A DNA stretch of 64,000 nt from contig JAMXBB010000010.1 in the NCBI GenBank assembly GCA_024138015.1, positions 45,681,473 through 45,745,472 of the forward strand. The letters are read 5' to 3'. Made by a program: the position numbers and the translations under genes. The notes under the pieces were generated by a model. The model searched no databases, was not told the origin of the DNA, and saw only the letters and a program-made list of their open reading frames with translations. The stretch is from Lumnitzera littorea (Eukaryota; Streptophyta; Magnoliopsida; Myrtales; Combretaceae). Position 1 is the first letter of the stretch; every line of letters starts with the position of its first letter. Shown piece after piece: positions 9,621 through 21,090 of this stretch.

Positions 9621-11683
9621 TTATCATTCGTATCTTTAAAGATCTTTTGAGAAGCCTCTTCTACAGTAGACTTCCTTTTGGCTTCCTTGTTCTAGTCATA
9701 AATTCGTCCTGAACACGTAAGCCTATCGACCATAGGTAATGAGGACCTAGTCATCTGATTTACTGCTTGGTAATTCAAAGATGCTGCTTTGTAATTCTTT
9801 GGGGCTAATAGGACATTGAAAGTAATCTTCTTAGGCTTTCCCAATTCTTCAACCTTCTTAGTCTTCCTACAATATTCAAAAACCAACGGCTTGGGCCCAT
9901 CTCTAATCATTCTAACCATCTTAGCTATCTTCTTAGCTTTTGTAATAAGTTTGTCTTCTTCTTCAAATTTTGGACTCCATCTAGTGGGTGGTTCGTTAGC
10001 ATATATGGTAGGTGAACCGGCGTAATCTACTAAATACTAAAACTTCTCTAACGGTTCTCCTAAGGTGTCAACCGTCGGATCTCTAGCTTTATATCTTTTT
10101 CTAAGCTCCTTCTAAGTACTTCTCTTTTATGTTTTTGGAATCATCATAGCCATGATATCAGCTTTCTTTATCTTCCCATCCTTTAACAATTGATATATTG
10201 CCGGTTTAGTCTAGGTTCTATCCCTGAGATTCATATTTTGCAAGTACCCGACTTGCCTCAGATTCTAAGCTATCTCTTCAACAATGATGGGGAGATTGTC
10301 TAAATCAATCTCCTATTTAGAAATTTTAGCAATGATCATATTGATCGAATTTCCATGATTTGGCAGAAGGTTGTTACCCACATTGGGAGTAGAAGTCTAA
10401 ATGAAATCCAATTGAACCAATTTTGCATCAATAAGATCCTGGATCTTATGTTTGAGTCTTTAACATTGGTCCGTAGAATGCCCCACTTGCCCTAGATGAT
10501 AATCACAATGAAGCTTTAGGTTATAATCCCTCGGTCTTTATCCTTCCTTCGATATTTCAAATGTCAGAAGATTCTCTTTCCTTAGTCGTGCAAGAACTTA
10601 GCTTAAAGAAATGGGAATATGAGTAAATTGTCTTCTTTGTGGGCGGTTGTTTTGATTTGAATTCGGTGGGGCATTAGATCCTCTTATCATGGCTACCGAA
10701 GTTGCAAGTCTGACAAGGTTGCTGGTATTGAAAACACTTATAGTGGTTTCTTTGGTTTTGTTGGAAAATCTCGCTGAAGGTGTCTTTTTCTTAGCTACTT
10801 CAAGAGTATAGAGCCTTCCAGTAGCAATATCTTCCTTAATTCAGTAACTTGAGGCTACAATTTTTGCAAAGTTAGAGGCAGGATGCGTAACTAGATGTTG
10901 GTAATATGGGCTTCCAAGAGTATTGATGAAAGAAAAGGTTGGATCCTTTTCGATTAAGGGTGGAGTCACCTTAGCTGCCGTGTCCCTCCATCTCTGAGCA
11001 TATTCCTTAAAGCTTTCATTGGCCTTCTTTCGTAAATTATTCAAATCTCACATAAACGGGGCTACTTCGATGTTGAACTTATACTGGTTGTAAAAAGCCT
11101 GTGCTAACTTATCCCATGTATTGATCTCATTCAAATCCAATTAGGTGTACCAAGTTAAGGTAGCCCTAATTAAGCTATCTTGAAAAGTTTGGACCATCAC
11201 CTTGTCATATTTTGTGTATTTCCCCATTTTCTTGATGTACAACCTAATATGGAGCTTCAGGCAGCCAGTCTTATCATATTTCTCGAATTCGGGCACTTTA
11301 AATCTTTTCGAGAAGTCATCATCTTCATATGTCGATAAATTGATCATTCCCATCTGTTCAAATCTGTTAACCATTTCTAGGGTTTTCATCTTCTCGGTCA
11401 ACTTCTACATAAACTTTCTTTCCATCTCCTAGTGTTTCTCTTCAATCTCCTTCCTCCATATCTCAGCATTAGGAACCGATTCTTCATCTTCCAATTCGGG
11501 GGGAGGGGTCGTTTTTTCATTTCGATATGGGTTGACTTGAGATCCTTGTCTGTCGTTAAGAATCTCAATAGCTCGAGTGAGAGCCCAAATCTATTCGGCC
11601 ATCTTGTTCATGTTTTCTTCTAGAGTTGCTACTCTGGGGTCGGGTTCGACTTGACTAGCGTTTCTAGTACCTTGAGTTGACAT
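9621..11683 (-). pseudogene. gag: Element A gag
   Basis: Gag forms the virus-like particle and binds element RNA. The likely start is the ATG at 11681-11683 (MSTQGTRNASQVEP), followed by a Glu/Lys-rich probable coiled coil. Next comes the retrotransposon gag core: KFKVPEF-type FSKRFKVPEFEKYDKTG, MGKYTKYDKVMVQTFQDSL, and ESFKEYAQRWRDTAAKV. A zinc knuckle of unusual C-x2-H form, CDYHLGQVGHSTDQC, lies at 10463-10507. Everything from 11683 to about 10380 stays in one frame and is broken only by stops, mostly TAG. The sequence between the knuckle and 9621 is the gag-PR linker, with a conserved NYKAASLNYQAVNQM segment. Confidence 0.85.
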
Positions 11684-11891
11684 TCTGGCCTTAGAACAAG
11701 TGAATATCGGGCTTCTAGTTGAGTCTGCTTGCTTGGACGCAATCTTTGAAATCCTATATGAAAACTCAAGTTTTAGACTTTTTGGTGAATTAAAGATTTT
11801 TTGTTATTTTTGTTTTTCTCTTTTCTTTTTTTTTTTTTGTTTTCCTGTTGTTGTTTTTTTTTTTGCATTTTTTTTCTTTTTAAAAGTCAAT

Positions 11892-11909
11892 TAAACAAAC
11901 AAACAAACA

Positions 11910-11954
<45 letters not shown>
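11892..11954. repeat. (aaac)n and (aat)n microsatellite
   Basis: A short (aaac)n run (about 11892-11910) leads into a pure trinucleotide ata repeat (11911-11954). It sits in the 423-bp spacer between gag and ORF1 (11684-12106), which otherwise holds a T-rich stretch (11805-11880) and no ORF. Confidence 0.95.
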
Positions 11955-11958
<4 letters not shown>

Positions 11959-12106
11959 AAGAGACTGTACAATTAATGAAAATTTTATTTTCTAAAGCTA
12001 CAAATTTATTTATCATAAGACCCAACTTATACAATAGACTAAAAGAAAAGAAAAGAAAAACTCTTAAATAATTTTCTTAAAAACTTAAATCTTATATTTA
12101 CAGGAG

Positions 12107-13622
12107 TCAACGGATCTGGTTAAGACAAGCTTCATCAACTTCCCTCATAACTCTTCGTACTGTAATATCCTTTTCTCGAATCTTGCTACTTAAGAATTGA
12201 TTTTCCTTCAACAGTCTCTTATTTTCTAGCTTTAACTCTTCAATGATTTTCTTACTTTCTTGGAATTAGGCTTCAACTCTAGCTTGTATGGTATCTCGGT
12301 AGGCCTGTTCAGTGGGTGAAAGACATGCTGGTTTTGGTTCGTGTTTGAATACGCTTGGAGCTTTGTATTATATTTTTCCAGTTTTCTCTAACTGATCATA
12401 GATGAATTGCTTGGTAGCTCAGTATTCTCCAACTTTACCCCTCAAAGTTCCTACATTGACTATCTTCTTGACTTCTCTCCGTTCCTATAACTTCATGAGT
12501 TCTGCTAGTTGTTGGATTAGAGTAGCCGTGGGTAGATAAGGATCTTGATAACTCATCTTAGCAACGTCTAAGGGGTCCTTATAAGCTATCTTTTGAAGTG
12601 GACTCAACTGTCTGGTGACACAAGCTGAGAAATATCTTGTATAACCTGTAATACTGATAAGGGGGACCCCTACATAGTCGGCACATCCCAAGACGACTTG
12701 AGTGCAGTGACTCCGTCTTGCTGTCCACATAAAGTTTATTGGCTACATTTTGCTGATAATTGACATCCATCCATTAAATTGAGCTTCATTTGGTACCATG
12801 AGGTGGTAGGCAAATTTGTCAATCAGATTCATATTTTCAGTTAGGGACTCTTTGGGAAGATTCCCTCCATACCCTTATGTATGATTGAAAAACTACATGG
12901 CAAGAATTGTAGGGTTAGTTGTGAAATAACCATAACCCTGCTTCTTCAGGTGGGTAAGTGTCCTAAACTGTTCTACTAGTAATGCTGGTGCATAGGATTT
13001 ACTAGCTAGGAATTGAGTTACTAACTTGACAACCCTATAATGAACTTGACCAAACTTGATGGGAAATAATACTGTCCTAAATACTGCTATGATAAAAGCA
13101 TTTACTCTTTTCTTGGCCCATGATTCATATCCCCTACAAAAAGATCTGATGATATCTCTGATAGGCATCTGGGCTTGAAAACCACTTCACTAATCTTAGG
13201 ATACTGAGACATTTCTTACCTTTTGAAGATAAGAATGATACCAAGGCTGACTTTTTGACCCCTAGCAAAGTCATGAAAGCTTTCTTGGGTTGGACTTTGA
13301 GATTGAGAATAGTTATGCCCGCTTTGAGAGGCGGAGCACTAAGTAGCTGCGAGTTTTGTTCTATAGTAGGTATCAATACATGTAGGCCGAAATTGAAAAT
13401 TGTAGACTCTAGGTCCCAGTAATTGATGAAGGCTTGAATTAAAGGCTAATGGAGCTAGACTTATATAAGGGATATGACCAGCTCGATCTTCTTGCAAATG
13501 TGATCTTGCTTAGCAGGTGGAAGCTGGTTCAACCAATCTCTCAAGATGGCTTCAGGGAAGGAATACTTATCCAACTAGACTTCACGAACGGGTTTTGGAT
13601 TGACACTACCTTGACTTTTCAT
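12107..13622 (-). pseudogene. Element A ORF1 (extra ORF upstream of gag)
   Basis: Minus-strand ORF region from the ATG at 13620-13622 (MKSQGSVNPKPVREV) to the TGA at 12107-12109, about 505 codons including frameshifts. The N-terminal part reads AFINYWDLESTIFNFGLHVL then PTIEQNSQLLSAPPL. A middle part reads RYHQIFL and KLVTQFLASKSYAPALL, and then PLDVAKMSYQDPYLP. A probable coiled coil ends it (SKKIIEELKLENKRLLKEN). Element D has a homologue (44834-46252) with matching NFWEPEEVAFRVG and RPPLDIMTLDYED. An ORF in this position is typical of Ogre/Tat elements; its function is not known to me. At least two frames and several TAG/TAA stops interrupt it. Confidence 0.75.
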
Positions 13623-14504
13623 ATCTATATTACAAAAAATATAAATAAAATAAAATGTAGTGATTGTTTACAACGAGACCACTAAATTTAGAATAAAGTT
13701 GGATATAATATTAATAATTTTGCAACTTTTTCAAAAATTTTCTTAAAAATTGCGTAGCCTTTCACTCACTAAGGAATGATAAAAATAACATACATATAAT
13801 ACAAGGAAATAAAATATTTACAGAGAAATGAGCATAATCGAATATATAAAAATGCAATATGTTACATACGTATGCAATGCAATAGGAGTTGGTAATTAAT
13901 AAATTATATGAAGTATAATGAATCCGCGGTCGGGAAATGCCCTTATATATAAGTAGGTCTAAAATAAGATTTTTAAGAAAAGTGAAGTTCACAAATACTT
14001 ATGTATAAGGGTTACCAGTTTTTTCTTGAATTTCCCCTTTCTTAAAGAATGAGATTGAGTTGATTGTGGATTGATTGGATTTTTCCTATAATTTAAAAAT
14101 AACTACCTTTTTTTTCGAAAAGGATGATGCAAGAAGGTAGGGTTTATGGGTCTTGGCTTTATAACTTTAAGACTTTCTAGGGAGAAGCCTGATGGGGTAC
14201 ATTGAAGCTTGAGTGGGCTCGCCGATCATTATCAAGCGAGGGTAAAGACCTTAGGAACTTGAGGGTTACATAATGGCGGTCCATCTTAAGTTCCTAAGGT
14301 GGCCTAGGTCTAATCACATCTAAACACACAAATGATTATTGAAAATAAAACCCTTTTAATTCCCTAAGAAGGCCCATTGGGCTAAACTTTTTTCTTCGGG
14401 CCTGCATCACTAATAAACAATTAGTACAATTATAATACAAAAAAATAATTACAGAAAAGCCCATAGATTAATTTTTTAATTTTTACATGGCTAGCCTACC
14501 TAGG
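13623..14504 (-). other. Leader of element A
   Basis: Non-coding sequence between the PBS and ORF1. Positions about 14160-14340 match, on the minus strand, the leaders of C (17560-17760) and D (44390-44560) around a 'CTTAGGA...CTTA...CCATTATGTA' segment. This is a candidate structured leader or packaging region (inference). The remainder (13690-14160) is AT-rich with nothing recognisable. Confidence 0.6.
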
Positions 14505-14525
14505 GTTCCCTAGTGGAGTTACCAA
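14505..14525 (-). other. Primer-binding site of element A
   Basis: On the minus strand TTGGTAACTCCACTAGGGAAC lies 3 bases from the LTR end. It is the counterpart of the PBS-like sequences of C and D. Its complement would end in CCA, as a tRNA 3' end must. A tRNA-Arg primer is reported for Ogre elements, but I cannot confirm the tRNA here. Confidence 0.7.
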
Positions 14526-14528
14526 TTC

Positions 14529-16638
14529 TGTTGAGCCCTATTTTATTTTCTTAATTTAATTTATATTAAGCTTAGGCTGCTTAATATAAATTATTCAACA
14601 TTAAATTAAGGAAATATTTTTCTCTTAAAAAAAATTAAAAATTAGAGTTATCAACTAGTTCAATTGGTAAAAAATAAAATTAGGATTTTCGGATGGGAAA
14701 ACCCTAATTTGACCACTAGTTTGCGGATATTCTAAAAAATTGATTTTTAGAAAATTAAACCAAGAAAACTGGGTTCAAGGGCTAGTCTAATAAGATTAAG
14801 TCGCCATGTAAAAATAAAAAAAAATTGATAGGCTTTTATTTTTATAATTTTCTAAAAATGTTAAAAATATACCTAAATAAACAAAAGATAACTAAAGTGA
14901 TTTTTTATTACAAATTTCTAAAAAAAAGGAAAAAAAAGTTTTTTTTTTTTTAATACAATTGCCTCAAAGGTGCCTGCGTACCCATTATTCGAGATCAAAC
15001 CAGTTGTAGTTCTCTTTTTTATAAAATATTTAGTGAGTGGATTATTTTTATTTTGAAAACCGAGCTAAGTTTATGTTTTTTTTTATCAATTAATTATTTA
15101 AAAAAAAACCTAAGAAATCTAATTTTCATGAATCTGAGAAAACACTAACTAACTAAATCTTTTTGAAAAACTTGATTGAGATTTTTTTTAAACCACTATG
15201 TGTAAAAAAAATATCTTTTTTAAATCCTAACTATAAGATACGTTGGAGATATAGTTAGATACATATCTATCCTTTTTGAATCTATCCTTTTTGAATCTTA
15301 ACTACTAAATACGTATGTCAACTGTAAGATATGTATCCTAAAAAAAAAAAACATGATTTTATTAAAATAATTTAAAATTTCAATTAACTAAATTCGCCCA
15401 AACACTCTAATTATCTAAAAAAATCTAATGATATAACAACAAAAATAATAAACCTGAACTAAAAGAAAATGAATTAGTAAAGATAATTAAATTAACTAAG
15501 TAAAATAAAATAATTTTTACTTAAATGAGTTGAGTCGTGCGTACTGATCGTGCATTGGATTTTGTCTATGAAATTGGATTGTTAGACGTTGGGCTTTTGG
15601 ATTTAGATTGTGGAAATTGGCTTTGGATCGCATCATGGAATTGGCATTGGATTTGTTGTTGTTGGAGGTTTGTGTAAGTAACTTTATAGGTTGATGTTGG
15701 TTTGATTTTGGTTGCTTCAGTTCAATGTGGATAGGGTGATTTATTGGTTGTGAGTGGGAATTTGGCTGCATAACTTGTGATAACGGATTGAGATCAATGT
15801 ATGTTGGTCTTCGGTTAACTTTGGATTTGAAGGAATTAAGGAATTTTGTTTTGGTAAATCGTTGGGTTTCGGATCAGGGGGTCAGTGATTGTAGCGTAGA
15901 ATTTGGAACGTAGAGCGGGGCATCTGGTCAGGAGATTACGTAAGCTTGGTCGATGGACATTGGGGTCTCGTGAAACGTGATTGTGTGTAGGTGAGGATGA
16001 GGGCTATCCAGCGTAAGGGTTCGGCTGAGTTAGGGGAATTGTGATTTGGACGAGGGGATTTGTTTGGTTGAGGGCGTGATGATGGTTGTTGCGTGTCCAG
16101 CAGTTGGCGTGTTGAAGACGGCATGTGTGAAGTTTATGAGGGATTTGGTTGATGTTAGTCTATGAAGGGGGAACGTGGCTTCGGTTAAGGGCAATTGTAT
16201 TGGCGTGTAGTGCGTGTTGTGTTTCGGTGGATGGGGGATGTAGCTTTGATGAGTGGATTTATTGGATTAAGTAGTAGAGTTCATGTGTGTTTAGTTATGT
16301 ATTGAAGGATGATGTGAATGGAAATTTTTTATTTTTATTACTGGCATTAGTTGGTGTTCGGTCAGGTGAGGGAAGGATTGAATTTGGCGAATTGGTTAGT
16401 GAATGAATGGTATTGTAAAAAAAAACCCCATCATTAACATCACTTGTCAATTTATAACCCCAAAACTGAATCTTTCGCATCATTTTAAATATAGATTCGA
16501 TTCCAACAATCTAAGATACAGAAGTTACGATAACAATTTTTTAAATATTTGACTTAGTTTCTAAAAACCTTACTTAGGCCTTCTATTTACCTGGCCCGAT
16601 CCGATCCAATTTGATTTAGCTAAACAACTCATTTAATA
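14529..16638 (-). mobile_element. Element A 5' LTR, outer end deleted
   Basis: Starts TGTTGAG at 14529 and aligns with 859-3000 of the left LTR through the inverted-repeat block, the AT-rich part and the G-rich part. Alignment stops at about 16638 ('atttaata' shared), and the pentanucleotide tract and the TCTACA end are missing. About 550 bp of LTR has been lost, so there is no right-hand target duplication to test. A nested inverted repeat lies at about 14546-14613. Confidence 0.82.
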
Positions 16639-17127
16639 GGCTAAGGGGTTCGTGTTGGCTTCCTTAATGGTTGCTCCTTGAGCCTATAAGGATTTATAGC
16701 CATTAGCAACTTTTCTTTTCCTTTTCATTCTTTCAATTTTTGTTTCCTTTTTTTCTCTCTCTGTTTCTTTTTTTTTTTTTTATTTAAGAGAGAGAGAAAG
16801 ATAAAGTTTTATTTTACAAAAACCAAGACAAAAAATTTACAAATAAGGATCATGATTTTTTAGGGTTCTATTTACAATTTTATGATTTTTTACATTTCCC
16901 TAAATAAGAGGGAACATCGGTTAGATAAAATGTCTACTGAAGGACTATTTACAAAGAAAGAAATGCTAAAGAATGAAGAACTATGAATTAAAGAGAACTT
17001 TTATTATTGTGAAAAATTAGATTACAGAAAACAAAGGCAGAGAACCTAACATTTATTCTGGAACTTAGCCTTTATTTTAGACTCTCTAGATATGAACTGC
17101 ATAAAAAAAAAAAAAAAACCTTAAATT

Positions 17128-17328
17128 AAGTCTTAGAGATGAACCTTAAGGTCCTCTATCATTTCATAGGTTTCCCCAATGATCAGTCTTAGAAGGGCCT
17201 TTAAGGCCTAGTTGTGAGGTTCAAAACACTCGAGCTTTTCCTTTAGATAAGCAATCTCATCTTTTAGCAGTTGTTCGCGAATCCTATAGATGTCCTATAG
17301 CCTATCACTTCCTTGATTGTTTGCTTGG
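17128..17328 (-). pseudogene. Short coiled-coil ORF after the leader of element C
   Basis: From the ATG at 17326-17328 the minus strand reads MVDNQANNQGSDRL, stop, DIYRIREQLLKDEIAYLKEK, then LECFEPHN, stop, and ALKALLRLIIGETYEMIEDL. Both stops are TAG in positions where CAG would fit. The Leu/Lys/Glu pattern suggests a coiled coil. It lies about 640 bp inside the LTR, the same distance as ORF1 of element D, but I see no sequence similarity to D's ORF1. It may be the start of a divergent ORF1 or belong to a non-autonomous variant. Function unknown. Confidence 0.45.
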
Positions 17329-17946
17329 TTATCTACCATTTTAGGTCTACACATTTTATGGACAAGAATTAGTTATCAATGTGACTAAAGAAAGCATGTG
17401 GAAATATGCAAATGTTAGGATCATTTGGGTTAATACATTACTCCTTAAGTTGTAACCTTATTGGTATTCTCAAAAACATGATTGCATTAAAACTCTTAAA
17501 TAATTAGTAGGGTTACAGTTCTTAAGGGTAGTGTATTAACTTAAGCTTTGAGGGGAGCATATACAATTAGGGTAGGTTCTAAAAGGTCCTTAAGCTTTGT
17601 GACCTCACTTGTTTTTAGAAAACACTTTCATTGGTCACATCAAGCTTAAGTAGGGTGGCTTGGTTACCCCACTACAGCTAGAGCCTACATAATGGCCCCC
17701 CTTTTAAGGTCCTAAGATGGCCTGGGTCTGACTGCATCTATCTTGCATCCTTGATACAACAAATGACTCCCCTATGTCCTAATGTATGTTGTATGTAAAA
17801 TAACTATGATAATCAAAACAAAGTATGCACATGAGGTTAATAACAAACAAAAAAAATAAATAAATAAACAAATAAATAAATAACATGGTTATTATGAAAG
17901 GCAATTTTAATTTCAGAAAGTATTTTAAGTGGTTATCCCTCTTGAT
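17329..17946 (-). other. Leader of element C
   Basis: Non-coding. On the minus strand the stretch 17760-17560 matches element D's leader (44390-44560), including CTACTTAAGCTTGATGTGAC and the following 'caatgaaagtgtt' and 'acaagtgaggtca'. It contains an (aaat)n-like run at 17850-17882. Confidence 0.7.
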
Positions 17947-17966
17947 GTCCCCGGTGGGGTCGCTAA
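17947..17966 (-). other. Primer-binding site of element C
   Basis: The minus strand reads TTAGCGACCCCACCGGGGAC two bases from the LTR end. With the TAG read as a decayed TGG, its complement ends in CCA. It aligns with the PBS of D (44183-44203) and of A (14505-14525). Confidence 0.7.
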
Positions 17967-18250
17967 GATGTTGAACCTAGTTTTTCCTCTACGGTTTTTA
18001 TAAATTAGTTTTCTAAAAATCGATCAATATTAAACCCTACCCATTTAATACTGAGCCTTGACTAGGGTTTAAAGAAAACTCATTCCTTTTACCATGAAAA
18101 TATTTTGGAGTTGCTACTTGACTGGAGTCGGGAAAAAGATTTAAGTTATAACCAATTGGGTAGATTTGTTATAACTTAGCTACTGGTCTTTTGATAAAAC
18201 CAATTTTTTAAAATAGTTTTTAAAACTAGAAATCTGGATTCGAAGGCTAT

Positions 18251-19089
18251 TGATGAGCTGTTGACCATTGGTCCTCTTACTTGCACATGGTTCTGAGGCC
18301 TCCAATCCCTCATCCAAAGAATTCTCTCTCATCAACTTGTTGATGACGAGAAACTCTATGTAGAAGAAGGATGGTTGAATTACTTGAAAGCTGTGGAAGG
18401 TTACACCTTGCTTTGTTTTCTCCTTATTGTGTCGAATGATCTAACCTCCAGTTGCCGAGAGATTCCTACTAAGTGACAAGACATTCTCCATTTGTCGAGT
18501 ACTTCTCTATTAGCCTCCTTCCAGCTCTTAGGCATCCTTTCACATCTCAACCTCTTTGCTGCTGCAATATGTTGACTCCTCTCGCTTGTTATGCTCAAAG
18601 AATCCTTATACGGAACCAATATTGCACCGCCACCTATTCTCTTCATCTGATATCGTACTATTTTTCCCTTTTTCGTATGTACTAGGAATCCCCCTTTTGT
18701 AATTTTTTTTATTTGTAATGTTGCCCTAAGGACTTACCATAAATAGTCTCTTCTCCTTGTAAGCTGGACTCATCTTACTTCAAAAATAGACATTGAATAT
18801 TCTATTCTTGCGAGACATCCCTCTCCAATTCCTTTTCAAACACTCTTATCTAATCTTGTTGAGTAGCTTAGGATTAGTGACGGGTAGACCTTGATATCAT
18901 CTTGTGCACTATGTCATGTGAAGTGTTAAGTTATGTTGTGTTTATTGGTGGGTCATATCTTCCGAGTAGCTTCACGTCAACTACTTTAGTCAGTTCTTAA
19001 ACCAATTCATCCTATTTTCTTTGATATTTCAAAGGACCCATTGGTTCGAATCCGTTATGGTAGTGATAACTGAGTTCTTAGGCACATCA
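18251..19089 (+). mobile_element. Element B 5' LTR
   Basis: 839 bp, starting TGATGAGC and ending GCACATCA, matching 23659-25348 apart from the solo-LTR insertion there. A TATA-like cataaatag occurs at about 18738-18746; the right LTR has a better form, tataaatag. Confidence 0.9.
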
Positions 19090-19097
19090 TATAATCC

Positions 19098-19109
19098 TAG
19101 TATCAGAGC
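19098..19109 (+). other. Element B primer-binding site (initiator tRNA-Met)
   Basis: tagtatcagagc, 8 bases after the LTR end. It matches the standard tggtatcagagc, the complement of the plant initiator tRNA-Met 3' end, except that TGG has become TAG. Confidence 0.88.
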
Positions 19110-19311
19110 TTGAGGTTGTGACCCAGGGTTATGTGGTTATAGTCACTACTAATTTGCTATTAATGATACTCTATTTTCATTCGGAAGAACAGAGCAAGTT
19201 TATAGTTCATAGTTTTTTAGATATTAGTGTGTGTAAAGATTTCTTATGTGAAGAGTATTTTCTAACGCATCGTTTTGAGAACGTCGAATCTTAGTATTTA
19301 GGGAGAGATTA

Positions 19312-20560
19312 ATGATGTCGAGAGTGATGCTCATGGACATGGTTAAGTTACCAAACAAAACACCATGTACTATTGATGAGCAGATACAAGACCTTATTGC
19401 TATTATGGCTAATTTAATTGTTTCACTACAAAGAGTCTTAGAGACTAGGCCACGAAAGAGAGTTGTTGAATAGGGTTGAGAAATGAGAGATAGGCTGAGA
19501 AGATAGATGAATGAACCGCATACACTAGAGCCTATTCCTAGGAACCAAGCACTACTACGACATACTGATAGAATGGCGAAAAGGTTGGAGTTGGATAAAC
19601 TGGAAGAGTATAAAGAAGAAGAGGAACAGTATGTTGGGATTGATGAGCATGAATTTAGAGTGCCTAGAGGTGCCGAACACCTTAAGGTATAGGTTCTGAA
19701 CTTCAACGATTCTGGTAGTGCTGATGACTATTTGGATTGGGAGGAGAAGATTGAGAAGATATTCGACTTCTACGATTATGAGGATGCTATTCATATTCGA
19801 GTGGTTGCATTAGAATTTTTTAGATATGTAGTAATGTGGTGGAAGAAGTTGCAGAATGTTTACCTAAGAGCTCGATGAGAAGTTTAGACATAGAATGAAA
19901 TGAAGAGGGTCTTGAGAGGTAGGTTCATTCCCAAACATTATGAGCAAGACACTTTTAGATGTCTCCAAGACTTGAGATAAGGTAACAGATTAGTGGATGA
20001 CTATATCCAAGAGTTTCAATTACTCATGATCCGATGTGATGTCGACGAACCTGAGATGCGAACTATTGTAAGGTTCATTTTTAGGCTAAGGACTAAGATT
20101 GGTAACATAGTAGATAGAGTCCTACAACTTAAGATGAAGCTATTAAGATGGCACAAAGAGTCGAAAGGCAAAGGCGGAATGGGGTTAGTTGAATGCCGAA
20201 TAACTGACCTTTGTTACCAAATAGGAGTGGCATGCTAAGTCGACCAGGGAATGATTGAGCATTAAATAGTTTCGATGTGGAATGTTGAGGCTAAGTGCCT
20301 ATCCGACCAGAAGAAAGCAAAAGGTAAGAGCAAGGTCGAGGAACCTGAGGTCCAAAAAGACCAAGGTTAGAGATTTGGAAGAAAGAATCGAGAAATGAAA
20401 TGCTTTAAATGTCTCGGTTATGGGCATGTGGCTAGTCAATGTGGTAACCACTGAGTCATGACTATAAAGGGAGACAAGACCCAGTTTGAAGTAGAGAGTG
20501 CGAGCGAAGGAGAGGAAGAGCTGGGAGTTGAATAGATGTTGGAAGAGTTTCAAGAAGAAG
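19312..20560 (+). pseudogene. gag: Element B gag
   Basis: Region from the ATG at 19312 (MMSRVMLMDMVKLPNKTPC). The capsid-like core follows: SADDYLDWEEKIEKIFDFYD, MWWKKLQNVYLRAR, RGRFIPKHYEQDTFRCLQDL and LVDDYIQEFQLLMIRCDVDE. A complete CCHC zinc knuckle, CFKCLGYGHVASQC, is at 20401-20442, then an acidic tail (ESASEGEEELGVE). The core order is that of plant chromovirus gag. TAG and TGA stops and at least one frame change break it. Immediately downstream is the protease, as expected for a single gag-pol ORF. Confidence 0.85.
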
Positions 20561-21090
20561 ACCCCGATGCCAAGACACCTCTTGAGGGTAGTATCGAGTA
20601 TTGTTTTGTTGTTTGATGGTCTCTTAGTGCATTTGTAGCCAAAGAGAATGAGAAGAGGGAGAAAATCTTCCATACAAATTGCCGAGTGAGTAGCAAGTTA
20701 TGCACCTTGATCATTGACGGAGGGAGTTGTACCAATGTCATAGAACAAGGGGTAGTTAAAGCCATGAAATTGCTAACCCTCCCATACCTTAAGCCGTACA
20801 AGATTCATTGGTTGAATGAGAAAGAAGGCTTACATGTTGTTAAGCAAGTTAGAGTACTGATCACTGATAACCAGAAGTCCTAAGGAAGTATAGGAAGCTT
20901 AAGAGAAGGTTGCTAGGTCACTTCAATGGAAGTCTTTGTTGATTTTCGAGCTCAGTTTAGCCGAGAAGTTAAGGCTGAGGATTATGTGCTCCTTTTAGTC
21001 AGCAAACTCTTAGAGGTGAGAGAAGCTAAGAGCTTAGCTATCGAGGTGCAACAACTTCTTTAAGACTATGTCGACTTATTTCTTGACGAG
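20561..21090 (+). pseudogene. pro: Element B aspartic protease
   Basis: Protease domain with the active-site loop LIIDGGSCTNV (D-G-G at 20716-20724), followed by AMKLLTLPYLKPYKIHWLNE and KQVRVLITD. In this chromovirus group the loop is commonly DGG rather than DTG/DSG, so the variant itself is not a lesion. The segment 20686-20880 is open; a stop ends it at 20881-20883 and the downstream linker to RT is interrupted. Confidence 0.83.

Larger units (their letters stand above)
859..16638 (-). mobile_element. Element A: decayed Tat/Ogre-type Ty3/gypsy retrotransposon
   Basis: A minus-strand LTR retrotransposon flanked by related LTRs (859-3562 and 14529-16638). Read on the minus strand it has PBS, long leader, ORF1, gag, protease, a probable intron, RT, RNase H, a second archaeal-type RNase H, integrase, a tandem-repeat 3'UTR, PPT and 3' LTR. 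An extra ORF before gag, a PR-RT intron and dual RNase H are known for the plant Tat/Ogre lineages, and that is the basis of the assignment. The two LTRs differ at roughly a tenth of sites by eye, so the insertion is old. All reading frames are broken. The outer part of the right LTR is deleted at the junction with element C. Confidence 0.85.
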
